NCBI GenBank assembly: GCA_046704385.1
Contig: JBJKSB010000071.1
Coordinates: 1 to 64,000 of the forward strand
Length of the DNA stretch: 64,000 bases
Source of the DNA: GH45 sp046704385
GTDB taxonomy: Bacteria; Bacteroidota; Bacteroidia; Bacteroidales; SZUA-534
Reading direction: 5' to 3'
A model generated the notes under the pieces. It did not search any database. It was not told the origin of the DNA and saw only the letters and a program-made list of their open reading frames with translations. The position numbers and the translations under genes are program-made. Below, in pieces: positions 27,848-35,853 of this stretch. Position 1 is the first letter of the stretch; each line of letters opens with the position of its first letter.

Positions 27848-29161
27848 CTACGGAATATACAAACCGTTCATCTCATCAATGCTTTTCTGGTTTTTATTTT
27901 CCGGCACAGAGTAAGTTGCCCGCCAGTTCTCAGAATCTCCTTCTTTCTCAGTATCTGCCTGGCCGGCTTCGTATTCATTCATAGTTTTCATTCTTTTTCT
28001 GTAAGCCTCCATATCCTTATCGCCACGTCCTGAGATGTTTACAACCACAGTTTCATCTTTTTTGAAACGGGCTTTTTTAAGTCCGGCTAATGCATGTGCT
28101 GATTCCAATGCAGGTATAATTCCTTCCAGTCGGGTCAGTTCAAAAGCGGCATCCAGGGCTTCATCATCGGTTGCGCGAAGAAACTCAGCCCTTTGTGAAT
28201 CAAACAGATTGGCGTGAATTGGACCAATTCCGGGATAGTCAAGTCCGGCCGAAATCGAATACGGTTCGATAATCTGGCCATCGTCTGTTTGCATCAGTAA
28301 GGTTTTACTTCCGTGAATTATGCCCATACTTCCTGCTGCAATAGTAGCGGCAGTTTCACCTGTTTCCAGTCCTTTACCATCGGCTTCAACCGCGATTAAA
28401 CGCACAGTTTTTTCTGTTAAATAATGATAAAAAGCACCGGCCGCATTACTACCACCACCTACACAGGCTATGATAGTGTCGGGCAGGGGTGAACCGGTTT
28501 GTTCTTCAAGCTGGTTGCGCATTTCGGCACTAATTACTGATTGAAAACGGGCTACCATATCAGGGTAAGGATGCGGCCCAACTACAGATCCAATGATATA
28601 ATGTGTTTCGTTTGGATGATTGATCCAGTCGCGAATGGCCTCATTGGTAGCATCCTTTAGGGTTTTATTTCCTGATTGTACAGGAACAACGGTAGCACCC
28701 AGCATTTGCATTTTTTCAACATTGGGCATCTGACGTGCTACATCTGTAGCTCCCATAAAGACAATACATTCCAGTCCTTCGCGTGCACAAACGGTAGCAG
28801 TTGCTACGCCATGCTGACCGGCTCCGGTTTCAGCTATGATCCGCTTTTTCCCAAGGTGCCGGGCCATTAAAATCTGACCAATTGTATTGTTGATTTTATG
28901 TGAGCCTGTATGATTTAAATCCTCGCGTTTCAAATATACTTTTAATCCATATTTTTCTGAAAGCCGGTTGCTATAATAAAGGGGCGAAGGTCTTCCTACA
29001 TAATCTTTCAACAAAGTTAAAAACTCTTTTTGGAAGACATCACTTTGCATTATTCTTAAATAATTATCTTCCAGGTTTTTAACATTGGGATATAACATTT
29101 CAGGAATAAATGCCCCTCCAAACTTTCCATAAAATCCCTTATTATTAACTTGATAACTCAT
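27848..29161 (-). CDS. trpB: tryptophan synthase beta chain
   Basis: 437 residues; condenses indole with serine using PLP. The PLP lysine is in LNHTGSHKINN, the phosphate-binding loop is GGGSNAAG, and ALESAHAL and ISGRGDKDME close the core. Family members usually end soon after that last motif at about 395-400 residues; this one has about 38 extra residues that are charged and disordered-looking (contains TEKEGDSENW and ends NGLYIP). The extension ends right at the REP-like spacer. 29 bases downstream of trpF. Confidence 0.97.
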   Translation of the reverse strand: MSYQVNNKGFYGKFGGAFIPEMLYPNVKNLEDNYLRIMQSDVFQKEFLTLLKDYVGRPSPLYYSNRLSEKYGLKVYLKREDLNHTGSHKINNTIGQILMARHLGKKRIIAETGAGQHGVATATVCAREGLECIVFMGATDVARQMPNVEKMQMLGATVVPVQSGNKTLKDATNEAIRDWINHPNETHYIIGSVVGPHPYPDMVARFQSVISAEMRNQLEEQTGSPLPDTIIACVGGGSNAAGAFYHYLTEKTVRLIAVEADGKGLETGETAATIAAGSMGIIHGSKTLLMQTDDGQIIEPYSISAGLDYPGIGPIHANLFDSQRAEFLRATDDEALDAAFELTRLEGIIPALESAHALAGLKKARFKKDETVVVNISGRGDKDMEAYRKRMKTMNEYEAGQADTEKEGDSENWRATYSVPENKNQKSIDEMNGLYIP

Positions 29162-29190
29162 GATTATTTTACAACTTTTCTTTATTAATT

Positions 29191-29808
29191 TTATACAGAT
29201 GCCAAAAAAGTACTAAGTACTTCAACATTCTTTAATCCGGGTTTAATTTCAAATTTACTATTCAAATCAAGCCCGATAAGATTGCTGAAATTTAGTTTCG
29301 AAATTAGCTCAACATCATCAGGACCAATTCCCCCGCTTAAAAAGAAAGGATAAACTGGTGCCAGTTCGTTTAATTTTTCCCAGTTAAATTTTTTACCTGT
29401 TCCACCCAGTTTGTCCGATTTAGTATCGAATAAAAATGCTTTACAGGTATTCTTATAGGGTTCAATTTCATTAACCTGTGTTTCATCATTTATTCTAAAT
29501 GCTTTGAAAACTTCGTAACCAAGATCCTGTAGTTCACTGCAAATTTCAGGTGTTTCATTACCATGTAACTGAATGGTTTTCAGGCGAAATTCGCGTGCTT
29601 TTTTAATAATGGTTTCAATATCAACATTAACAAAAACGCCGACTTTTTTTGCTTTGGTATCAGGTACCGTATCCGGGTTTTTGTCCATATTTCGTGGCGA
29701 TGACGGATAAAAGATTATACCCAGATAATCCGGATTCAGGTTGTCAACATCTTTAAAATTCTCTGGTTCGCGAATACCGCAAACTTTAATTAATAGCTTT
29801 TTATTCAT
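29191..29808 (-). CDS. trpF: phosphoribosylanthranilate isomerase
   Basis: 205 residues from the preferred ATG at 29808, whose ATGAATAA overlaps the trpC stop by 8 bases; a start five codons upstream is also open. TIM-barrel enzyme of the third step. Motifs: KVCGIREPENF (catalytic Cys), LGIIFYPSSPR, TIQLHGNE, the catalytic Asp in FLFDTKSDKLGGTGKKF, and FLSGGIGPDDV and GLDLNSKFE for the phosphate site. Separate from trpC, not fused as in enteric bacteria. Confidence 0.96.
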   Translation of the reverse strand: MNKKLLIKVCGIREPENFKDVDNLNPDYLGIIFYPSSPRNMDKNPDTVPDTKAKKVGVFVNVDIETIIKKAREFRLKTIQLHGNETPEICSELQDLGYEVFKAFRINDETQVNEIEPYKNTCKAFLFDTKSDKLGGTGKKFNWEKLNELAPVYPFFLSGGIGPDDVELISKLNFSNLIGLDLNSKFEIKPGLKNVEVLSTFLASV

Positions 29809-30589
29809 GGGTGATAGACTCAATAAAAGTTTTACATGCTTCCCCTGGATTATCGGTTTTCATGAACGATTCGCCAATTAAGAAACCTTTGAAACCAAAA
29901 CTTTTTAAATAGGCAATGTCCTTTGCTGAGGATATGCCACTTTCACTTATTTTGGTAAACTTACCAGGTATAAGGCTGCTCAATTCCACCGATGTTTCAA
30001 GTTCGGTTGTAAATGTATGTAAATTTCTATTATTCACGCCAACCAAAGTCACATTTTCGCAAATATGTTCCAATTGCTGTTTGTTATGAATTTCAAGAAG
30101 AACTTCAAGATTAAGTTCCCTGGCAATCCTGGCAAATTCTCTTACTCTATTGGGTGTCAGGCAGGAAGCAATTAACAAAATAACATCAGCACCTATTTTG
30201 CTTGCTTCTATAATCTGGTATTCATCTACAATAAAATCTTTGCGTAAAATTGGCAGATTCACTTTTTCAGATGCTTCTATCAAGTCTGTTTTATTGCCAC
30301 CAAAAAATTCTGTATCTGTTAAAATACTTGATCCGCTGGCACCTGCATTTTCATAATCCGGTACAACTAATGTGGATTTGGCCTGCTGATTTATCCATCC
30401 TTTTGAGGGTGATTTTCTTTTAAACTCAGCAATAATACCACTTGCGCCAGTTTTGTTTAAGTTTTTGCTCAATGAAAAATGCTCTCTGGTGCGGAGTTGA
30501 TTCATCAACTTTGCTAATGGCAGCATTTCTTTTTGTTTTGCAACTTCAACCTTTTTGTATTCAATAATTTTATCCAGTATGGTAGCCAT
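29801..30589 (-). CDS. trpC: indole-3-glycerol phosphate synthase
   Basis: 262 residues, a TIM barrel that closes the indole ring. Motifs in order: IAEFKRKSPSKG, SILTDTEFFGG, PILRKDFIVDEYQI, IGADVILLIAS, VGVNNRNLHTF and SESGISSAKDI. The conserved catalytic lysines and Glu in EFKRKSPS, LRKDF and LEVLLEIHN are all present. Eight bases after trpD and overlapping trpF. Confidence 0.97.
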   Translation of the reverse strand: MATILDKIIEYKKVEVAKQKEMLPLAKLMNQLRTREHFSLSKNLNKTGASGIIAEFKRKSPSKGWINQQAKSTLVVPDYENAGASGSSILTDTEFFGGNKTDLIEASEKVNLPILRKDFIVDEYQIIEASKIGADVILLIASCLTPNRVREFARIARELNLEVLLEIHNKQQLEHICENVTLVGVNNRNLHTFTTELETSVELSSLIPGKFTKISESGISSAKDIAYLKSFGFKGFLIGESFMKTDNPGEACKTFIESITHE

Positions 30590-30597
30590 TCTTGTTT

Positions 30598-31602
30598 CTA
30601 TTTGTTCGAGATGCTAATTAATTTATTAAATGCCGCCAAAGCTTTTCCGCTTTCAAGCGATTCTTTTGCCATTGCTAAACATTCCTGGATATCTTTGTTA
30701 TAATAGCACTGTAAGGCATAGGCTGCGTTAACTTCAACCACACTTTGCTGTGCTTCGGTTCCCTTACCTTCCAACACAGTTTTAAAGATTTTAGCCGATT
30801 CTTCAACGGTATCACCTCCGGCTATTTCAACAGGTTTTACTTTCCGGAGTCCGATATCCTCAGGATTAAAGATGTCATCGCTACTATTAGTGATTAATTT
30901 GTAGGGCCCGGTAAGTGAAATTTCATCGTAACCATCAAGGCTGTGAAGAATGGTGAATTCTTTTTTGCTTTGCTGGTAAATGTATCCGTATAAGCGGGCC
31001 AGATCGAGACTAAACACACCCACCATCTGTTTATTTGGGAAAGCAGGATTTACCATAGGCCCCAGCATGTTAAAAAATGTTTTCACCCTTAAATTTTTGC
31101 GGACAGGAGCCACGTTTTTCATGGCAGGATTAAATAATGGAGCATGTAAGAAACATATACCCGATTCATTAATTTGCTCTCGTAAATTAGTTTCGTCGTT
31201 GGTGAATTTGTAGCCAAAGTGCTCCAAAATATTCGATGATCCACAGGAGGATGAAACACTGTAATTTCCATGTTTGGCAACTTTAGCTCCAGCACCTGCC
31301 GTAACAAACGATGCCAGTGTTGATATATTAAATGTGTCTTTTTCATCGCCACCTGTTCCACAAAGGTCAATAATATTATCCTGCTGCAAGTCAATCCTCA
31401 GACAATGTTCAAGCAAAGCATCCCGAAAACCTGACAATTCCTCCGCGGTGATGTTACGCATCAGGTAAACCGTTAAAAACGATGCCATTTCAATTTCGGT
31501 GTACACACCTTTGGCAATATCGGATAAAATAGTCCGGGCCTCTTCACTCGACAATGTTTTGTGCGAGGTGAGGTGATTAATAATATGTCGCATTTCAGTC
31601 AT
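30598..31602 (-). CDS. trpD: anthranilate phosphoribosyltransferase
   Basis: 334 residues from the ATG at 31602, the normal family length; the frame is open for 35 more codons upstream, but those run through repeat sequence and would add a foreign N-terminus. Transfers phosphoribosyl from PRPP to anthranilate. Motifs: DLCGTGGDEKDTFNIST (PRPP/Mg site), VAKHGNYSVSSSCGSSNILE, NVAPVRKNL, FNMLGPMVNPA and HSLDGYDEISLTGP. Not fused to trpG. Confidence 0.96.
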   Translation of the reverse strand: MTEMRHIINHLTSHKTLSSEEARTILSDIAKGVYTEIEMASFLTVYLMRNITAEELSGFRDALLEHCLRIDLQQDNIIDLCGTGGDEKDTFNISTLASFVTAGAGAKVAKHGNYSVSSSCGSSNILEHFGYKFTNDETNLREQINESGICFLHAPLFNPAMKNVAPVRKNLRVKTFFNMLGPMVNPAFPNKQMVGVFSLDLARLYGYIYQQSKKEFTILHSLDGYDEISLTGPYKLITNSSDDIFNPEDIGLRKVKPVEIAGGDTVEESAKIFKTVLEGKGTEAQQSVVEVNAAYALQCYYNKDIQECLAMAKESLESGKALAAFNKLISISNK

Positions 31603-31632
31603 TTTCTTTTCTTTTTTATAGTTAGTAATTTT

Positions 31633-31740
31633 TTCTTGTTTTTGGTTACTGGTTTTAGGTTGCTTCGCCTCATTTCGACTTCGCTCAATGAACGGCTCAG
31701 CAACCAAATACTGTTTACTGCCTACTGGAGACTGCTTACT
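31633..31740. repeat. heptad repeats flanking a REP-like element in the trpG-trpD spacer
   Basis: Four heptads (TTCTTGT, TTTTGGT, TACTGGT, TTTAGGT; 31633-31660) and five heptads ending in ACT (AAATACT, GTTTACT, GCCTACT, GGAGACT, GCTTACT; 31706-31740) flank a segment bounded by GGTTGC (31658-31663) and GCAACC (31700-31705). Inside lies the exact inverted copy (31669-31690) of the 22 bases at 27816-27837. Confidence 0.65.
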
Positions 31741-31743
31741 AAA

Positions 31744-32316
31744 TTAACTCTCCACCCAATTCTTAATAATCAAACCACCGTACTCCGTTAATATCGATTC
31801 CGGATGAAACTGGACTCCTTTAACATCATAATCGACATGACTTAAAGCCATAATTTGAGCTTCCTCGTCAATGGCTGTTACCTTGAGATGCTGGGGCAAA
31901 CCTTCACGATTAACTATCCATGAATGATATCGCGCGCCTTCAAATACTTTTGGAACCCCCTCGAATAAAGGCTCGTTTTCCTTGGTTTTAATAATAGGCG
32001 ATGAAACGCCATGATATACCTGATTCATATTAATCAAAGATCCCCCAAATACTTCGCCTATAGCCTGCAAACCCAGACAAACCCCCAAAATACTTTTTGT
32101 TGGAGCGCAGGTACTGATAATCTCTTTTAGATTTCCAGCTTCATCAGGTATGCCAGGGCCGGGTGATAGAAGAATTTTATCGTATCCTGACAGGTCTTTT
32201 CCGGTAACCTTATCATTTCGGTATACATCAGGTAGTTCACCAGTTACATTTTTTATATAATGTACCAGGTTATAGGTAAAGCTGTCATAGTTATCTATTA
32301 CTACTATTTTTTTCAT
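31744..32316 (-). CDS. trpG: anthranilate synthase component II (glutamine amidotransferase)
   Basis: 190 residues from the ATG at 32316 (starts MKKIVVIDNYDSF); an ATG 12 codons upstream, 4 bases after the trpE stop, would add a non-homologous leader. Class I amidotransferase supplying ammonia to TrpE: nucleophile Cys in LGVCLGLQAI, SPGPGIP, and the His/Glu pair in VQFHPESIL. Second gene of the operon. Confidence 0.96.
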   Translation of the reverse strand: MKKIVVIDNYDSFTYNLVHYIKNVTGELPDVYRNDKVTGKDLSGYDKILLSPGPGIPDEAGNLKEIISTCAPTKSILGVCLGLQAIGEVFGGSLINMNQVYHGVSSPIIKTKENEPLFEGVPKVFEGARYHSWIVNREGLPQHLKVTAIDEEAQIMALSHVDYDVKGVQFHPESILTEYGGLIIKNWVES

Positions 32317-32355
32317 TTCTTTCTTATTACACTTGTTAGTAACTAATCCCATTCA

Positions 32356-33759
32356 CTAAATATCTTTAGCTTCTTCAATAGCCAATTTTAAGGCAGCCAA
32401 CTTATTATTAACCTCAGCCAGTTCGCTTTCTTCAGATGAACTTGCCACGATTCCCGCCCCGGCCTGATAGTAAAGTGTATTATTTTTACTCATAAACGAC
32501 CTGATGGTGATAGCCAGGTTTATTTTACCGTCCAAACCAATCATCCCGATACATCCGCCATAAAAACCGCGGGCTTTGTTCTCATATTGGTTAATGAGTT
32601 CCATGGCTTTGTATTTTGGAGCTCCGGTTAATGTGCCGGCCGGAAAAGTGTCGGCATATATCTGAACCGGATCGGCATTTGGTCTGATTACACCCTCAAC
32701 TTCTGAAACCATGTGCAAAACATGCGAATAATAGTGGATTTCGCGGAAAAAATTCAAACGAACATAGTCGGCGTTCCGACTTAAATCGTTACGTGCCAGA
32801 TCAACCAGCATAATATGTTCGCTGTTTTCTTTTGGATCAGTCATTAATTTCTCAGCAAGCTCCTTATCCTCTTTATCCTTACCGGTACGTTTGAATGTTC
32901 CGGCAATCGGGTTAATATATGCTTTTCCGTTTTCGGTTTTAATTTGCGATTCGGGTGAAGAGCCAAATAATTTAAAGTTGCCTAAATCGAAATAAAACAG
33001 GTAAGGAGAGGGGTTTATAGAACGCAAGGCTCTGTAAACATTAAAATCGTCACCGGTAAACTGCTGGCTAAACGCCCTTGAAAGCACAATTTGAAAAACG
33101 TCGCCACGCAAACAGTGCTGTTTGCCTTTGGTAACCATTTCTTTATATTGCTCATCGGTTATATTACTTTCTTCACCATTTTTTGTATTAAAACGGTACG
33201 ATGGAAAGGTACGATTTTGAAGTTGTTCCTGGATAAATTTCAGCTTAGACTCTTCGTTATTAAAAATATGTTCAACCAGGGTAATCCTGTTGCTGGTGTG
33301 GTTTATTGCAACTATAAATTTATAAAACTGATATAAAATTTCAGGAACCTGCTGACTCTTTTCAGGTTCCTGTAGTTCAATATCTTCAAAATAAGTGACA
33401 GCTTCGTATGCTGAATAACCAAAAAGGCCCGTGGCCGGGACTTTGCTCATATCCGACTTCGGAATAAAAGCTTTGGCAAATTTACTTAGTAAATTTGTAG
33501 CTTCTGATTTTTTCTCAAGCGTGATGATATCTTCGGTACCATCCGAATAACTTAGTTTGACTTTTTTGTCCACTACTTTTATCCCTGCAACAGGCTCAAG
33601 GCAGATAAAAGAAAATTGGTTCTCGCCAGCTTTAAAATCAGCACCTTCAAGCAATATTGAATTTGGAAAAACATCGCGCAATTTTAAATAAATGGCAACC
33701 GGCGTAAGTACATCAGCCAGTATTTCCTTTGTGTTAACAGTAAAATTGATTTTTTTCAT
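32356..33759 (-). CDS. trpE: anthranilate synthase component I
   Basis: 467 residues; converts chorismate plus ammonia to anthranilate with TrpG. The N-terminal part includes the Trp feedback-site region (SILLEGAD; LLES in many homologues) and GLFGYSAYEAV. The chorismate-binding core shows VLSRAF, SPSPYLF-like NPSPYLFYF, GSSPE, PIAGTFKRTG, EHIMLVDLARND, VSEVEG, FPAGTLTGAPK and YYQAGAGIVASS. First structural gene of the operon, preceded by two attenuators. Confidence 0.97.
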   Translation of the reverse strand: MKKINFTVNTKEILADVLTPVAIYLKLRDVFPNSILLEGADFKAGENQFSFICLEPVAGIKVVDKKVKLSYSDGTEDIITLEKKSEATNLLSKFAKAFIPKSDMSKVPATGLFGYSAYEAVTYFEDIELQEPEKSQQVPEILYQFYKFIVAINHTSNRITLVEHIFNNEESKLKFIQEQLQNRTFPSYRFNTKNGEESNITDEQYKEMVTKGKQHCLRGDVFQIVLSRAFSQQFTGDDFNVYRALRSINPSPYLFYFDLGNFKLFGSSPESQIKTENGKAYINPIAGTFKRTGKDKEDKELAEKLMTDPKENSEHIMLVDLARNDLSRNADYVRLNFFREIHYYSHVLHMVSEVEGVIRPNADPVQIYADTFPAGTLTGAPKYKAMELINQYENKARGFYGGCIGMIGLDGKINLAITIRSFMSKNNTLYYQAGAGIVASSSEESELAEVNNKLAALKLAIEEAKDI

Positions 33760-33800
33760 TTTTAATAAATTTTTTATTTATTTATTTAAAAGGGTTCCCA

Positions 33801-33832
33801 AAAATAAGGCTCCTGGGTGATCCCGGAGCCTT
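33801..33832 (-). terminator. trp attenuator terminator 2
   Basis: AAGGCTCC (33806-33813), GGG (33815-33817), loop TGAT, CCC (33822-33824) and GGAGCCTT (33825-33832) form an 11-bp stem with one bulge. On the minus strand it is followed by ATTTTT, 42 bases before the trpE ATG. GGGTGA around the leader-2 stop (33871-33876) can pair with TCACCC (33815-33820) as a short competing structure. Confidence 0.9.
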
Positions 33833-33870
33833 TCAAATATTATTAATTTAATTGCATGACCTGACCGTTC

Positions 33871-33930
33871 TCACCCGATTTGTAAGTTTCTTTGCCAACG
33901 CCACCAAAATGTATTTTTTCTTGTTTTCAT
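33871..33930 (-). CDS. trpL: trp leader peptide 2
   Basis: A 19-codon frame with ATG at 33928-33930 and TGA at 33871-33873, containing Trp-Trp-Arg-Trp (WWRW) at residues 9-12, three Trp in four codons. It ends 38 bases before terminator 2. The arrangement (short leader, regulatory codons, terminator, first biosynthetic gene) is that of ribosome-mediated attenuation. Too short for similarity search to be of use; identification is by content and position. Confidence 0.85.
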   Translation of the reverse strand: MKTRKNTFWWRWQRNLQIG

Positions 33931-33942
33931 GTTTTTATTTAA

Positions 33943-33977
33943 ATTAAAAAAGCCTGTCGGATTTTACGACAGGCTTT
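33943..33977 (-). terminator. trp attenuator terminator 1 with antiterminator
   Basis: AAAGCCTGTCG (33949-33959 on plus) pairs with CGACAGGCTTT (33967-33977): 11 perfect pairs, 7-base loop, then TTTTTT on the minus strand. The end of leader 1 (34011-34019, TTACGACAG on the minus strand) is perfectly complementary over 9 bases to the 5' arm plus loop (33964-33972). The two pairings are mutually exclusive, so a ribosome that finishes leader 1 favours termination and one stalled at the Trp codons favours read-through. Confidence 0.92.
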
Positions 33978-34007
33978 GAGTATTTAATATAATGGTTTCA
34001 CTCATCA

Positions 34008-34073
34008 TTACTGTCGTAATAAATTGTTGTGCCACCACCAAATATTTTTATAATTGTTAACCATTTTGTTCAT
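34008..34073 (-). CDS. trpL: trp leader peptide 1
   Basis: A 21-codon frame (ATG at 34071-34073; a second in-frame ATG at 34062-34064) with three consecutive Trp codons (WWW, residues 12-14) and a TAA at 34008-34010. The last three codons before the stop form the antiterminator arm that competes with terminator 1. It lies upstream of leader 2 and terminator 2, giving two complete attenuators in series. Confidence 0.88.
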   Translation of the reverse strand: MNKMVNNYKNIWWWHNNLLRQ

Positions 34074-34083
34074 TTTTGTGATA

Positions 34084-34114
34084 CAAATAAAATAAATGGT
34101 TTTTTAAATTCAAA
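34084..34114 (-). promoter_or_regulatory. possible trp operon promoter
   Basis: On the minus strand TTTG (34111-34114), 19 bases, then TTTATTTG (34084-34091), 7 of 8 matches to the Bacteroidota TAnnTTTG box. It would start transcription within a few bases of leader 1, so translation may begin on a very short 5' end or at the second ATG. Confidence 0.4.
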
Positions 34115-34140
34115 ATAATGTTAAAGAATTTTATATTAAA

Positions 34141-34342
34141 ACATTTAATAAAATTCCAGGGATCCTTCTTCTTTCCTGAAATTTGAATCCTGTGAGCGCA
34201 TTCCCTGTCATCTTGATGCTTGCGCTAAAGCTTCAGCAACGAAGCATTGCGGAGTAAGCGAACGTAAATAATATAGTTTGAAAGGATTGAAGATACCACA
34301 TCAGCTTGCTGCGAGGAGTTCCAATTTTTCAGTTTTCAAAAA
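34141..34342. other. gap between trp control region and AI-2E gene with imperfect palindromic repeat
   Basis: ATGCTT near 34216 and GAAGCAT near 34241 face each other around GCTTCAGCAACGAAGC, itself a small hairpin, followed by GCGGAGTAAGCG. It looks like a worn intergenic repeat; no coding potential seen. Confidence 0.35.
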
Positions 34343-35425
34343 TTAATCTTTATTTTCTGATTCCGGTTCCTTTTTGTGTTTATCGCCATGTCTTTTGTCA
34401 ACATTGCCCCTTTTTGACAGAATGATGGCAATGGGGCGTGTGGCGGGTATCTTAGAAAATATTATAATCATCATTACAGTAATCGGGACACTTAAAATCA
34501 TACCCAAAATACCCCAGATAGCTCCCCAAAATGACAATCCTAAAATTACTACCAAAGGGCTTACGTTAAGTGAATTACCTGTTAGTTTTGGATCAACATA
34601 ATTTCCGATAATGAGCTGAATAGCTCCAACTACAATCAAAACCCAAATACCCGGCATTACATCACCAAACTGAAGCATGGCAAAAATGGCAGGAAAAATG
34701 GTAGCAATCAGCGAACCAATGGTAGGAATAAAGTTCATGACGAACATCAGGAAAGCCCAGAATAATGGAGCATCAATACCTATTAACAGTAATGCAAAAT
34801 AGCTAACAAAACCAGTTAATAGGCTTACCAGTGTTTTTATAGAAATATATCTCCCGATAGATTTATTGATGTCGCTTAAAATGGAATTAACATCATGGAA
34901 CGAATCAACGGTTGGATAAATTAATTTTAGTTTCCGGGAGAAAAAAGGTTCTTCGAGCAATAAAAACAAAGTATATATGATTATTAAGAATGTTTTTCCA
35001 AATAAATCTTTAAGAGAATTCAACAGACCTGAGAGTAGTTTTGAATATTTGAAATCTCCAATAAACTCTTTTGTTTTACTTACAATATCAATATTGAAAT
35101 TTGCCTGAATACTATGGGTAATTTCAGTAATATTTTTCTGGTAAGCAGGCAACAGGGCTGAAAGCTGTCTGATGTTAAGCGCGAGAATCTGTACAATACC
35201 ACCTATAATGGCAAAGATGGCAAGGAATCCAATCAGGTTTAAAACAATGTTTGGCACCTTATGCTTAATGTAAGGAATTTTATTAATCAAGTCGCGGATT
35301 TCCTTGATCAGGAACCAGAAAAATAGTGCAATAACAAAAGGAATAATTAGACCCTTGCCATAAATAAATATGACTACAACTCCAATCGAAATTAGCAGGG
35401 CATTGGTTAATCGGGCAGCTTTCAT
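34343..35425 (-). CDS. AI-2E family transporter (PerM/YdiK-like)
   Basis: 360 residues with seven to eight TM helices. Family marks: two N-terminal helices, a long amphipathic extracytoplasmic stretch (about 80-170), PLFWAFLMFVMNFIPTIGSLIAT and NYVDPKLTGNSLNVSPLVVILGLSFWGAIWG, the most conserved part of the family. The C-terminus is short, charged and Lys-rich. Members include quorum-signal exporters and sodium/proton antiporters; substrate unknown. Not cotranscribed with trp. Confidence 0.9.
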   Translation of the reverse strand: MKAARLTNALLISIGVVVIFIYGKGLIIPFVIALFFWFLIKEIRDLINKIPYIKHKVPNIVLNLIGFLAIFAIIGGIVQILALNIRQLSALLPAYQKNITEITHSIQANFNIDIVSKTKEFIGDFKYSKLLSGLLNSLKDLFGKTFLIIIYTLFLLLEEPFFSRKLKLIYPTVDSFHDVNSILSDINKSIGRYISIKTLVSLLTGFVSYFALLLIGIDAPLFWAFLMFVMNFIPTIGSLIATIFPAIFAMLQFGDVMPGIWVLIVVGAIQLIIGNYVDPKLTGNSLNVSPLVVILGLSFWGAIWGILGMILSVPITVMMIIIFSKIPATRPIAIILSKRGNVDKRHGDKHKKEPESENKD

Positions 35426-35543
35426 AAGTTAAAATTGATAATTGATCAGCGAATTTACAAAAATGAAACGGGGTAATTGCAGGAAATTGTTAATGATTAT
35501 TATTAATTTTTTATTTGCGATTTTTATCATTCACAAAATTAAT

Positions 35544-35551
35544 TATTTTTG
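35544..35551 (+). promoter_or_regulatory. TAnnTTTG -7 box of the tRNA-Leu genes
   Basis: TATTTTTG matches the Bacteroidota -7 consensus exactly and lies 25 bases upstream of the first tRNA. The nearest TTTG (35514-35517) is 26 bases upstream, a little far for a -33 element. Confidence 0.45.
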
Positions 35552-35576
35552 CAGTCCGTTCTTTAAGAATAATTGA

Positions 35577-35660
35577 GCCCAGATGGCGAAATTGGTAGAC
35601 GCGCTAGTTTCAGGGACTAGTGTCAGCAATGATGTGCAGGTTCGAGTCCTGTTCTGGGCA
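35577..35660 (+). tRNA. tRNA-Leu (anticodon CAG)
   Basis: 84 nt class II tRNA. Acceptor GCCCAGA (35577-35583) pairs with TCTGGGC (35653-35659), discriminator A. Anticodon stem CTAGT/ACTAG holds the loop TTCAGGG, anticodon CAG. A long variable arm and GGTTCGAGTCC T-arm follow. CCA is not encoded. Confidence 0.97.
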
Positions 35661-35732
35661 CAAAATGAGTATGGGTGTGAGTATTAAGCAAGAATCTCTA
35701 CACTCGCGACTCACACTCAACACTACATAATC

Positions 35733-35816
35733 GCCCAGGTGTTGAAATTGGTAGACAAGCCACTTTGAGGGGGTGGTGCTCTTATGGGCGTGCTGGTTCG
35801 AGTCCAGTCCTGGGCA
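35733..35816 (+). tRNA. tRNA-Leu (anticodon GAG)
   Basis: 84 nt class II tRNA. Acceptor GCCCAGG (35733-35739) pairs with CCTGGGC (35809-35815), discriminator A. Anticodon loop TTGAGGG gives GAG; stem CCACT/GGTGG has one T-G pair. The D-arm is nearly identical to that of the tRNA 72 bases upstream, suggesting duplication and anticodon divergence. CCA is not encoded. Confidence 0.97.
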
Positions 35817-35823
35817 CAGGAGC

Positions 35824-35853
35824 AAGGTTAGCAATAAATGCTGACCTTTTTTT
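35824..35853 (+). terminator. terminator after the tRNA-Leu pair
   Basis: AAGGTTAGCA (35824-35833) pairs with TGCTGACCTT (35839-35848) with one wobble over a 5-base loop, followed by a run of Ts. The rest of the 35817-36228 gap shows no further gene. Confidence 0.85.

Noticed and set aside
31603..31707. Longer TrpD start with 35 extra residues
   Set aside because: The extra codons run through heptad and REP-like spacer sequence; the ATG at 31602 gives the usual family length.
35610..35834. Minus-strand open frame of 74 codons containing PGLDSNQH
   Set aside because: It is the reverse complement of the two tRNA-Leu genes, a well-known false protein.
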